Below, one piece after another: positions 26,517-37,955 of a stretch of 64,000 nt of DNA; position 1 is the stretch's first letter; the number at the start of each line of letters is the position of its first letter. Below the pieces are notes generated by a model. The model searched no databases. It saw only the letters and a list, made by a program, of their open reading frames with translations, and had not been told where the DNA came from. A program made the position numbers and the translations under genes. This stretch comes from Helopsaltes ochotensis (lineage: Eukaryota > Chordata > Aves > Passeriformes > Locustellidae): positions 597,191 through 661,190 of the forward strand of contig VXBM01000044.1 of the NCBI GenBank assembly GCA_013400155.1, read 5' to 3'.

Positions 26517-26590
26517 TAACGTTCCACTTTTTCAGCTTGCATCCATTACTTCTCGTCCTACCAGTGCAGTTCCTGATGAAAATTCCTGAT
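26517..26590 (-). mobile_element. CR1 LINE fragment, continuation beyond LTR B
   Basis: After the LTR the antisense CR1 continues with sequence like 'cttgcatccattacttctcg' and 'agtgcagttcctgatgaa', the expected next block of the CR1 3' region. It fades near 26590. Joining it to 25999-26222 restores continuity of the element, which supports the nested reading. Confidence 0.8.
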
Positions 26591-29500
26591 GCTGAGGAAA
26601 AAACTAGGAGTAAGACTACCTTGTAATTTCAAGAGGTCCAAACTGTAATGCAACATTATTGATACCTGGATCCAAATGATAATCAAAACTATTCCTGAAA
26701 TTAAAAAAAAAAAAAAATTAAACCACTTCTTTCTGCCTTTAGTACAATGTCAAGCCAGCACTGGTGTCTCCAGCAGGCACAAACATGTCTTGTCTTCATC
26801 TGCTCCCTGCTGACTGTGTGTATCAGCACACCCAAGGGGAAATGCAGTGTGATGTAACTGGTACCATGAGAAACACCTCCCATGGTGAGACACAAACACA
26901 TGTGCACATTAATGTGCCAAAACAGATTTTGCTACATCTTCAAATTCCCACTTTGCAGCATGACAGTAGATAAAACTATCAAAAGATGGAGGGTATCCTA
27001 ATTCATTCACTACACTATCACATTAAAGAACAATGTATCATTTTAAAAATTACAATGCCTTCATATTTGTAAACAGTACTAGAAAAACAAAATAAGGCAG
27101 ACAGAGATAAAGACCACATTAAACCATTTTAGCAACATACAGCTGGATTTCAACTGAAAAATTTCATTAGATATTAAGAAGAAATCATTTCAGACATACT
27201 ACACAGATTTTTATCTTATCCTCTTTATTTAGTTTTCCAAAATACTACAGGATTTGATGAAACCGTCACCTAGAAAATACTGATAATTTTAAAGTAAAAA
27301 AAAAAAGGTATTAGTGTTCCTCATCAGTGGGAAGATTTGTTTAGAAATATTGTTTAGAACAGGAATCTCAGGTGGATTACATTGAAAACCCTAAGAGGTG
27401 TCAACCAAGCAGCCACAGGTTTCTTCACACTGCTGATAAGTCTAAAATTCAGAGCAAAGAGTCAGAAGAGGAAAGTTGCCAGAGGAAATCCTTCCCAAAA
27501 ATGCAGTCAAAAAGTACTCAGTCTAACAATGCAGCAAAACACCTTTTCAACACACAGAACAATTTCTAATAAAAAAACAACTTCTAAGTGGAATATAATT
27601 TTATGTTCACATTTATCAAAAAACGATAAATATCTATTTCTACTTCAAGAAACAAAATTGCCAATTAATCTGATGTACAGCAAATCTATTTAATCTATTT
27701 AATCTATTCTTTCTCACTTTTTTATTAGGCAATTTCACACCTATGTAACATATCTGGATATTTACATAATAATATATGGATTTACATTACAAATCTAAGT
27801 ATAAAATTGAAAGAAAAACAACAGATATAAATTTTTGTAAACAAGTTATGTTCCAAAAACTTAAGTGAGTTGAAAGCAACTACGACTTCCACCAATATTT
27901 CTATTTTTCTCGAAGAACTTATAAAAAGAGATCAGAGATCACATTTCTTATATCCCAGTACTTAAGATGCTAAAGGAAACAATATCTCATTTTCAGAAAT
28001 GTACAAAAACGCAAAATAAAGTGTTCAAGTTTTGACAGGCTCTATAAAGAAGCAGAAGCCCTTCCAAAGAGACACTATACACAGTGTTTGGGGAACAATG
28101 AACACTATCAGGGTGGACGTAAACACGGAAAAATTGTGAATCAGTGCTACACTTTTAGTTTGATCAGCTCACTAAGACAAGCGTCCTCAAGAAGGACACT
28201 TCCGGAGTGTGATAAGTTACTACTAAAAGTGATTTTTATTAAAAAGTGGAAGTGTTTTTTAAGCAATGTATCAAATTAATATACATCAAACAATATACAG
28301 ATAATCAATTCAATGCAGAGTAGGTATAAAATGTAGTTAGCTGCATTTTAAAAAAATCCCTTTTCACCCCATATAAAATAAACTCACTTTCCCTTAAACA
28401 TAAACAATCCATTTACAATCAATCAAAAAACAGGCAAGAATAATAAAGTGGTGCATTACCTAATTACATCTATAAGCAATACTTTTGAGAGAGAAATTAT
28501 TAACTAACTACTCCTTAACAAGCTACCATACAATACAGAAGGAGGAGTCATAAAAAATTAAGCTTGTAAGGGACTACTGCCACGTTTATTAACTAGTTTT
28601 CTATCAAAATTCATCAGTCTTGCTTCTGCGTATTCCACAACACCAATGAAAGCACAACAACTAATAAAAATACTTGAAAGAATTTCCACGGGTTGGTGTG
28701 ACTATTTTCCTATTACCACTAGGTGGTGATAGCTTAACACAGATCAGCTTTCACTCTGTTAAAATCAGTGAAAACAGCAACCAGACAGTATCATTTCCTT
28801 TAAAGTTTAAAGGTCCTCTCTGTGTACTAAAAAGAAGAACACTTAATCCTTTCAATTTCGTAAATTGCTGTAGCAAACACTTACCTGCTTCAGTCACATC
28901 CTTTCACCCTGTTCTTATCCATTGAAGCACTTACAGATGCCTTGAAGAAAACTCAGATCATTCACTCCAAACAGCCTTTCACCTTGTTTCTGGCTGAGTC
29001 ACACAGCTCTTGTATGCTCTACAGTCTTTTTGTAGCAGATGCTTCTAAAAAATCATGACAGTTCTATCTTTAAATCCTTTTTTCACAGCACTACTTGTAA
29101 AGCTGCTTCCACAAGTCTATTAAGGCCCTCAAAGGTGAGGCTGCTGCTTTTTATTTGCCTCAAACTCTCGTCTAAATTCCTAGGGCAGTTGAAATAGATT
29201 GCTTTTAGGTAATACCCATGCCACTGCACTTTTTCTCAGATTGTTCGAGTCATAACTTTCCCCCAAGTTCACCCAGCCACAAAACCTAATCACAAGTCCC
29301 CCTATCCACGAGTAGCTAAGCAAAGTTCAAGATGAAATTAATTCTGTTGAAAGGCTTGTCCACCAGGCACACCCGAGCCCTGTTACCATCCTTGGCTGCA
29401 GCTGTAAAACACTGCTGGCTTTGGATGGGGATGGGATGCCTGTGTGTGTAAGTAATTGTTAACATAGTATATTTTCTAGCAAAGTTGTTTCTCTTTAACT

Positions 29501-32500
29501 CACACCCAGTTGCTGCCCTGTAGTTTATAGCTCAGTGCAAATGAACAGTTTGGAATGAACTAAGTATAATTTATGTCAAGGAAATGGGGATGAAGGATAT
29601 AACAAGTACATTAGTTAACAGCATGGCTTAAATAGCTTCAAACTAAAGCTGAGAAACTTCTACTTAAACCACAAGCAATTCAACATAAAAAATCAATAGG
29701 AAATCAGAGTTACAAAGCAGTAAAATACATGGACCATTTCCCAAAAGACATAGGCTTTCTCACTCGACTGAGAGATCCCATGCTGTTCCCAAATCTGCAT
29801 CTGTCATTAAAGAGCACATCAGAGAATGATAAACTCATGAAAATAAAGAAAACAAGCCCAAATCCTTATTTAAGTAACTTCATCTGCTAAAAATCTGCTC
29901 TTTCTCAAGTAACCTTTCCAAAGGTTACTCCAAGAAACCAAAAAAATCATTTGTTGGTTCTTAACACATTCCTGATATTCTACCTTGCCCCATGGTTCAA
30001 GCTGGTGCCTCTTTCATGAAACAGGGCATGAATTGTACAGTACTGGTGTGCCACAACATGTAAGGGCTCTCAGATTTTCACCTGGACTCAAAAATGGTTT
30101 AAGCTTGCAGAAGACTGAGACCATGGCCCCAATTCTGCCCTGCAACATGAAATTCCATAGATCAGTTATGGCTTATATAAAAACAAAGCCAAAATACTAT
30201 GACAAAATTCAATCCATAAGCCAGTCTTGTATCATTTAAAAAAAAAAAAAGGTGCACAAAGTAAGTAAAACCTGATTTTGTTCAGTCCTTATCTGTTTCC
30301 TTTCAATTCATAGATTTTCTTCTTGGCCTTGTGCTGATCTAAAAATCACGGGCAGTTAATAGTGGTAGCAAAGTTAAACTGTAAAGAATGAGAAATTAGA
30401 AACATTCAACACAAGTCTGCACCATTCAGGACCTGGCCAGGTTTCTAGTATCTCTTAGGAATCCTTAGTTTTAGAAGCACTGCCCAAATTCCATGGAAAG
30501 CTTTCCACAGCTAACCATTTTCACTAGACATGTTTCGGCTGCATTTCTATAGGATCCTGTTTCAGGGACAAAATTTATTTTGGTATCATCTTAGCTGCCA
30601 CCTGTCATGCTTCCTTACTTCATTTTGAAAAGAGAAATGGGGGCCAAGTCTCATTTCTTCAGGCGCCAAGAAATATCACCTCCTTTTCTGAGTTTGTATT
30701 ATACAGATTTTCTTCCAGTGATTATAACTCACAGTACTGTTACTTAGTGTAAATGAAAAAGTGAAAAGGGCATTTTAAAGCATCCCAACCACAAAATAAA
30801 TGCTTGAATAATATCCTCAAATGTCGTTTCAAAAAAAACCACCAGCAAACAAACAAACCCATGAGGGAAAATAATAATAACCACAGGCAATGTCCACAGT
30901 GAATTCCAAAGCATAAATAGCTCAGCTGAAAGCAGAACAAAAGTTGGCTTGTGTTATCATGCAGCTGAGCCAAAAATAAAGCTTCTTTGAAAATGCTTTA
31001 GAGAATCTCATAATTCTTACAAATCTTAATGCCTTAATCTTTCCCTTTAACCTTTCTCCAGCTAGATAAAAGGAATTAAAATAAAGCTTCTGATTCTGAG
31101 GAACAGAATGTTTGGTATCTATTGTTGATAAAAAGAAGAATAATAAGCCTTTGAACATTGCTTGACCTCTCCCTTTGTATCAGCCTAAAGATAGCATATT
31201 TGTAGGTATTATATAATTCCAATTCTAAAGTAGAAAATTTCTCCAGTAGACATTTTCCTTTGGTCATTTTTCTACAGTAATCGATGCAAAAAAGCCAAAT
31301 GTATAAATAAATATAAATAAAATATATGTTTGATTATTTTAATATTTACCTTGAATTTCAGGTGCTAAACAAGTCAAATTCAAATTATTGAAGTCTTAAG
31401 GAAGCCACAACTAAAAAAGACAATACAGCAGGTCTTTTCTTTCATTAACCAGGCCTGCTTTTGTCTTCGTCCTTTCCAAAACCAGATAGCAGAAGATTCT
31501 TAATAATATGATGCCAAGATATGCAGGATATAAATTATAAAGAATCTAATATCTCCATGTAAGTTTATATTAGTCCATGAAGTGCTCTGAAAAACACAAC
31601 CTCATAGGATGCCTGATTGATTCTTAAATTAGTCACTTCGTGAACTACGCAAGGTGGAATTTATTACCAAAACCAAAGAATGCTTAAACAAGAGCATCTC
31701 CTAAACATCAGTGTACTAATTCTTCATCCAGGAAATGCAAAATGACTCAGTGTCAAAAAGCTGGTATTTCTGAAATATTTCAGAAAGAACAATTCTTACT
31801 GCATTTTCAGATTTGAAAAGACTCCCCTTTGCCAAACAAGGAAGCAGTCTTTCCTTGCTCAGGACTATTATGTGCAAGATTTCCATAAAAACCTCCACTT
31901 ATCATCTTAGAGCTGTTGGTAAGAGATAAGCAGATAGTTTTCTGTGGGAGATGATGGAATTGGAGACACAGAGGACACCACTTACTGACTTCACTAAAGA
32001 CATGGAGCTTCAATCAAGTGACACAGAGAGCCTTCAAGATGGTGGGACCTTCTGTCAAAACTTGAGAACTGTTTTAGGCCAAAAGGCTCTATCTGAGTAT
32101 TTCTCATTGCATTTTTAGTTTGTAGAATGAGTTTTTCCCAAGTGAATAACTTTCTGTTATTTCTGTATATATTGAGTATACTACTACTTGCTGATTTCAT
32201 GGCATTTCAAATGTGTGCTTTGTGGGGTGCTGCTTTAAAAAGAAAAGCAGGGTAAATAAGTTATTAATCATAATTGCATCCATTAATTTCTTTCCAAATT
32301 CACTGACCAGATGAAAAATGTGCCAGTGCTTTTCTGAAGATGACAAATGAACTACAGCTCAGTAAAAAAAGGTATGGAAAGAGCAGTGCGTATCTAGTTC
32401 ATTAAGGGAGGCATTAACATCATGATAAACCTTAGTATGAAGGAGAAGAATTTTTAATTATCTCTTCTGAGCATGGTTTACCCTCAATAGCTGCAGTTTT

Positions 32501-32799
32501 GGTACTCCTACCACCTACCCATTACAACTGCTCCAAAATAGCTTCTAAGAATACTTTCCTTTCTTAGAGAAACTGACTCCCACAGTTGGAAAAAAAAAAA
32601 AAAACTAACACAACTATCCAGAATATTTTTCACCTTAAAATTATTATTTAGTTCAACTGAATGATTTTGTGGCTCTATATTAACATCAGGTAATTTTTCT
32701 TACTATACAGGAACAAACCCAAGTTACTGTATTTAAAGCTCTTGTCTTTTTAACTTGTATTTTGTACCAAATGTCAATTTTCCTAGCTGTTCAAAATGT
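26591..32799. other. Unique AT-rich non-coding sequence
   Basis: About 6.2 kb without a supported gene or transposon. Short homopolymer A-runs occur near 26702-26716, 27298-27306, 30238-30250 and 32588-32603. Near 27685-27709 the unit tctatttaa is repeated about three times. A splice-donor-like motif on the minus strand at 28879-28885 borders a segment with stops in all frames, so it is not coding. Confidence 0.55.
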
Positions 32800-32817
32800 A
32801 AAAAAAAAAAAAAAAAA
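32800..32817 (+). repeat. (A)18 run abutting a CR1 end
   Basis: Eighteen A bases lie directly outside the 3' end of an antisense CR1. In the sense of that CR1 the run reads as poly-T, so it is not a reverse-transcribed poly-A tail. Confidence 0.9.
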
Positions 32818-33494
32818 TAATAGAATGTTTTATGTTGGAAGGGACCTTAAAAAGTTTCTAGTTCCAACCCTTCCATCATCCACTAGACCAGGGTGCTCAG
32901 AGTCCCATCCAACGTGGTCTAGAACACTTCCAGGGAGGGCCTTCCACAGCTTCTCTGGACAACCTGCCCCAGTGCCTCACCCCTTCATATTAAAAAAATG
33001 TCTTCCTTTTCTCCCATCTAAATGTAGTCTCAGTTTAAAGCTATTCTCCCTGGTCCTATCAATACATGCCCTCGTAAAAAGTCCTTCTCCAGCTTTCTTG
33101 TAGCCCCCTTTAGGTCCTGGAAGGTTGCTTCTTCATGATCCCAGCTCTCACTGCCGGTCTTCACAGCAGGGGTGCTACGGCCCCATGATCATCTTTGTGG
33201 CTCTCCTCTGAACTCCTTCCAACAGGTCCATGTCCTTTTTTACGTTGGGGTCTCCCAGGGCTGGATGGGGCTCTCCAGATGAGGGTTCATCAGAGGGAAG
33301 CAGAGCAGCAGAATCATCTCCCTTGACCTTCTGAAGCAGCCAGGATGCGGTTGGGCTGCGAGCACACATTACTGGCTCATGTTGCATTTCTTGTCAACCA
33401 ATGCTCCCAAGCGCTTTCCTCAGGGCTGTTCCCAATCCATTCTCCTTGCAGCCTCATCTTTTTGCTTCAGATTGCCCTGATCCAGTTGCAGGAC
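32818..33494 (-). mobile_element. CR1 LINE, outer copy, 3' part
   Basis: This antisense CR1 starts from its 3' terminus at 32818-32850 ('tagaatgttttatgttggaa'). It runs through 'gtgctcagagtcccatccaa' near 32894, 'cttccacagcttctctggac' near 32941, 'gctattctccctggtcctat' near 33040, the 'ctcgtaaaaagtccttctcc' block near 33070, and 'ggggctctccagatgagggt' near 33267. It reaches 'ccagttgcaggac' at 33482-33494, where a second CR1 breaks it. The element resumes at 33663. It is about as long as the copy at 15730 and extends further upstream than most copies here. Confidence 0.92.
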
Positions 33495-33662
33495 AGAATC
33501 ACAAAATCACAGAACAGGTCAGACTGGAAGAGACCACAGTGGGCCATGTGGCACAACCTCTCTGCTCAAGCAAGGCCATCCCAGAGCACACGGCACAGGA
33601 TTGTGTCCAGACGCTTCCTGAATATCTCCAGTGAAGGAGACTCCACAACCTCTCTGGGCAAC
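33495..33662 (-). mobile_element. CR1 LINE, inner copy nested in another CR1
   Basis: A short, 5'-truncated antisense CR1 begins with its terminal repeats 'agaatcacaaaatcacagaa' (33495-33514). It continues 'ggtcagactggaagagacca', 'acaacctctctgctcaagca' and 'gtgaaggagactccacaacc'. It sits between two pieces of the outer CR1 that are adjacent in the family sequence ('gcaggac' then 'cttgcacttggcc'), so it inserted later than the outer element. Confidence 0.85.
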
Positions 33663-33835
33663 CTTGCACTTGGCCTTGTTGAACTTCATGACATTTACAT
33701 GGCCTCATCTCAAGCCTGTCCTGGTCCCTGATGAAGGCATTCCCTGCTCCTAGTATGACAACCATATTTGGTTGTCATTTGGTTTCTTTGGCAACATCTT
33801 TGGGGTTCTCTCAAGCAGTTCTCTCAATCTCAAAA
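33663..33835 (-). mobile_element. CR1 LINE, outer copy, upstream part
   Basis: The outer antisense CR1 continues with 'cttgcacttggccttgttga' (33663-33682) and 'ctcatctcaagcctgtcctg' near 33703, both standard blocks of the CR1 reverse-transcriptase-to-3' region. Beyond about 33770 the match is weak, with only traces such as 'ggttgtcatttggtttcttt', so the edge is uncertain. Confidence 0.75.
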
Positions 33836-36734
33836 CATGCTTTTCCAGTAATTTTGGATCAACCACCAGAACTGATATCTGGCTATTTTCAGATCTCTAC
33901 TCATAGGCACTAGCAAAGTTGCTACCAATGTCTCAGTAATGCCATTTATATGAAAACAATGAGATTTCCTTTCTTTCCAGATTTTTAGGGAGATATCCAG
34001 GTTTCAAGATGACAGGAAAGAAAACAGATTGCTCACACTCACTGAGCAAGTGGCAGCCTGGCAGATCTGCCATCGAGGACAATCTCAGCAGCCATTGACT
34101 GAGGCTCTGTGTATACCTCCAGGAGACCCAGCCCATAGGTGAAAGAAACTCAATGCCATTTGTCTCTTTTAAGTTTTCCTGTTGTTTGAAGCAGCCTTCT
34201 TTCTCTACTCTCCAGGGGGGAGCTAGATGCATGCAGTTCACTCTGAATAAGCGGTGAGAAGTTCACAGTTCCCAAAAATAGCATTGTGTACAGGCAGTAG
34301 CTGTGTCTCAGAAGTAGTGCAGCTCTGCTTACATGGCATAATGCCTGCTATAGTTAGCGCTGCTTAGTCGGCTAATTAGCTGAGTGAAGGTCCTGCATGA
34401 GCACTTGCATATTATTTCCCACTGCAGAGTTAACTCAGCCACGGCATCTCTGCATAATTTATCACCATTCACAAAAAGAGCTGGATTCCTGGTACACCTG
34501 TATGGCGATGATCAAGCAGATAACTAACTAATATCTATACATCCATCTCTGCGGTTTGACCCACATTTCACTCCGAAGCTGACCAAGTGAAAGAAGAAAT
34601 TCTGTTCTTAATTCACGTATCTCTGGGAAACATATATTCAGTGAATATTTTACCTTAAAAATATCAGAACATATACTTACACATTAAAAAAAAAACAACT
34701 TGCTTATTATGGCTCCATAAACTTTGTCTCTTTCCAATATATTTTTATCGTTCTAAACCAACCACTGCATTTTAAATAAGTCATTACAGCAGAAGCTACT
34801 GCAAAATAAAAGAATATCTGTATTATAGGGTAAGAAAAAAATATAAGTGGAAACATTGAACTTTTCCAAAACATAAGGCTCTGATACTTTTAACTTATGC
34901 AATTAATTCAAATACGGCTGCTTTATTACATCCTTTTGACATTTAATTTACTAAAATAGTAAATTATAATGATCCTAGAATATTACTTGGGGGAAATATT
35001 TTATTATCTTACTAATGTAAGCAGGCATTTTATTTCCTCTTGTAATGATTGCTTTTTATGGAATAATTATAAATAAAGGAATTTATTAATTCATACAGTA
35101 TTTTGATAATCAAATTTTTACATCAAAAAACTACAAACTACTGTTTTGCCATACAAAACTACAGCATTTACTAAATTAATGAAAAATAAGTATCCAAAGC
35201 TTCTTATCTGGAACTTGAAAATCTTGATAAAACTTGAAATTAAGATAACAAAAAAATGATTAGAAAACTCACCCTGAGGATTCCATAGAGTATTCCTAGG
35301 TATTAACAAAAGCTGAGAGACTCAATGTCTCTGAAATGCAGAAGGTTCATTTCCCACAGCCTTTTCCTTAGTGAAGTAATTTATTTCTGGCATAAAGAGG
35401 GGTTTAAATGTTATTTCTCAACTGGCAGATTTTTTTACTCAATTTCCAGAAGCGCATCTTATTACAAAAAGTGAAAGGCAACAAAGAACGGAACTCAAGT
35501 TCTGTTGTGCAGCAAGCAGAGGCAAGTACAAAAGCACCTGCACCTCTCTGAGGAAGGTTAAGAATATTTCTTTAACTGATATTAAGCAAAAAGAATAATT
35601 TCCTGCACAATTCTCTAATGCCTAATGCAATGAAAGGCAGATGACAATCAGACTTCTGCTCTGACAACAGATGCCACATTATATAGTTAAAGTCAAATTA
35701 TTTTATGAGCTACTGAAACAACACGGATCTATGTCCCTGATCTGCTAAAATTCAGTAATTTTTCAATTTTACTTCTAGTTCAGGTTGAGATAAGGAAGAT
35801 CAAACCTAAAAATTGCTCAGAAAAATTAGCATGTATCTTGTCCTTAGAAACAGGGCTATGGTACCCTGGTGGTTACTGTAAACAAAAAGTTAACCACTCA
35901 GTCTGAGATGTCATGCAGAAGGTGACTCCCCCAGCAATGGCATGACAGTCTATTGTGTGGGCCAGTGGATCAGAGAAAAAAGACTCGCAGCAATTTTATC
36001 TGCAGTTCCAAAATCTTCAGAATCTCCAATCCTAGTGTAAACTGCATATTATGCAATCACAAATTGACAGGCAGAGAAAGTATAAACATGGGACACTTTT
36101 AAAAGTCAGTATAGACACTATGGAGAAGAAGCCAAACATGTTTATATGAAAAAATGACCCAGAAATCAAGAATTTAATTGCTGTCTAATAATCAACCTCT
36201 CACTGAATTGTAGTGCCTCACATAGTTACAAAGGAGTTTCATACAAGTTGAACTAATTTTTATAATATACCAGCTCTACAAATCCATGAAGTTTATGATA
36301 ATTTATTCTGAGATATTCATAAGCTCACTATTGTTATTATTTAAAAATTACAAGACTGGGATATAAAACAGCTGCCATCTCAAAGATCTGAGATCAAGAA
36401 TGGATAAATGGACTTCATGATGCTGAAAGAAGGCAAGAAAATTCTCCTTTTTTTGTTAGAACTTTGAGAACTTGTGGGAAGGCCATATTTTGGATATGTT
36501 CTTCATTCCTGGCCATTTGGAGGAATGTTGCAGCTCCTGATCAACCAGGAACTCAGGACAGTTTGCCCTGTTCTGAGGAATTGTTTTCCTTCACAAGCTT
36601 TCCTGTGGGACTTTAAGCTATGCAATTTTTCTTCTGGATTGGTGACAGAATGCAGCAACTATTGGTTATCCCAACCAAATAGCTTTGTTAGCCTTGTCTC
36701 AATCACAAGATCCGGGATCTGATGTTAAAGAGCA
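33836..36734. other. Unique non-coding sequence with a possible conserved element
   Basis: No gene or transposon was recognised. The segment about 34320-34560 is unlike its AT-rich surroundings: mixed composition, no repeat character, and a perfect homeodomain-type palindrome gctaattagc at 34371-34380. An 82-codon frame at 36474-36722 (+) is unrecognised and does not begin in a convincing context. Confidence 0.5.
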
Positions 36735-37063
36735 GCAAATATGGTCTATCTCAAATTTGAATGGCTTTCAACATTGCCTCTCACAACACCATCATAGGTA
36801 AACTCAGGAATTGTGGACTGGACGAGTGGACAGTGGGATGAATTGGAAAGTGCCTGAACAGCAGATCCCAGAGTTGTAATCAATGGCATAGGGTCTAGTT
36901 GGAGGCCTGTCACGTGTGGTGTAGCCCAAGGTTCAATACTGGGCCCAGTACTGTTTAACTTATTCATCAATGACTTGGATAAAGGTCCAGATGCCTCCTC
37001 AGCAAGTTCATGGATGACACAAAGCTGGGAGAAAGCTTTGGGCTGACGCTGATTGGAGCTTTG
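36735..37063 (+). mobile_element. CR1 LINE, reverse-transcriptase region, left of LTR C
   Basis: This sense CR1 fragment starts within the reverse-transcriptase domain, at the block corresponding to the 'AFDTVSHN' motif near 36760-36790 (frameshifted here). It continues through 'gtggactggacgagtggaca' near 36813, 'gtctagttggaggcctgtca' near 36892, 'ggttcaatactgggcccagt' near 36930 and 'ttattcatcaatgacttgga' near 36960. It is interrupted at 37063 by solo LTR C, and the last six bases (gctttg, 37058-37063) are the left duplication. This is the most 5' CR1 sequence in the window. Confidence 0.92.
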
Positions 37064-37382
37064 TGTTGCACTGATTCTTGCAGCCTTTCTGATGTTGTTC
37101 ACGGTTTCTTGAAGTTTTTCATAGTTCTTTCTCACACCAGTGTTATAAATAGATAGTATGTTTTGAAAACAGGAAAATGTTTACATTCTTTCCTTGGGGG
37201 AAGGAATGGTTGATACACTGTTGGTTTGACCAGTGTGATTGGAGGGGTGGCAACATTCTTCTCCAGTCCATGGTCTGGATGGAAATACTATATAAATGGA
37301 GTCAGAAAATAAACTTCCTTCTTCTTTCATGTCCTGAACAAGTGGAGGGTCCATGTGTTCTTTCAGTGCCCGAACAGTAACA
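37064..37382 (+). mobile_element. Solo LTR C (same family), nested in a CR1
   Basis: This 319-bp LTR has near-perfect terminal inverted repeats TGTTGC and GTAACA. It is flanked by a perfect 6-bp duplication gctttg (37058-37063 and 37383-37388). A TATA box tatataaa lies at 37289-37296 and AATAAA at 37308-37313. The 5' end matches LTR A and the middle matches LTR B. The minus-strand open frame crossing this LTR and the CR1 is a by-product. No viral genes are present. Confidence 0.93.
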
Positions 37383-37955
37383 GCTTTGGGCACAGATGAG
37401 TGCTGTGCAGCCCTTCAGAAGGACCTGGACAGGTTGGAGAGATGGGCAGAAACGGACCATTTGAAATTCAACAAAGGCAAATGCAGGATCCTGCACCACG
37501 GGAGGAATAAGTGCAGGCACCAGCACAGAAAAGCAGCTCCACAGAGAAGGAGTTGGTGGCCCTGAGCCAGCAGTGCCCTTGTGCCAATGGTACCCCTGGG
37601 GTGCATTAGGGAGAACACTGCCAATAGATCAAGGGAGGTGATCCTGCCCTTCTACTCAGCCCTACTGAAGCTCATCTGGAGTGCTGTGTCCAGTTCTGGG
37701 CTCCTCAGTACTAAGACATGGAAAGACAAGAGAGACAAGGAGCTCCTGGAGCAGGTCCAGAGGAGGGTGACAAAGATGAGGAAGGGACTGGAGCATCTCT
37801 GTTGTGAGGACAGGCTGAGGGAGTTGGGCCTGTTCAGCTTTGAGAAGACAGAGCTGAGAGGGGAGCTCATCAATGTCTGTCAGTATCTGAAGGGAGGGTG
37901 GCAGGAGGATGGAGCCAGGCTCTGCTCAGTGGTGCCAAGCAACAGGACAAGACTG
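37383..37955 (+). mobile_element. CR1 LINE, continuation right of LTR C, 3' end missing
   Basis: CR1 resumes with 'tgctgtgcagcccttcagaa' near 37401 and 'ggacctggacaggttggaga' near 37421. A long decayed frame then encodes CR1-type sequence: 'LLEQVQRRVTKMRKGLEHLC', then 'EDRLRELGLFSFEKTELRGE' and 'LINVCQYLKGGWQEDGARL' (37750-37925). Recognisable CR1 sequence ends near 'caacaggacaagac' at about 37955 without the usual 3' terminus. Loss of the 3' end is abnormal for CR1, which normally loses the 5' end, so a later deletion or insertion cut this copy. Confidence 0.92.

Noticed and set aside
28879..28948. Minus-strand segment between an acceptor-like and a consensus donor site
   Set aside because: All three frames contain stops within the segment. 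At most it could be a non-coding exon, with no further support.
36746..37135. 129-codon minus-strand frame with a motif NIRKAARISAT, similar to HIRKAAKIRAT in a frame at 5206-5394
   Set aside because: The shared peptide is only the antisense translation of the common 5' end of LTRs A and C. It is not a gene family.
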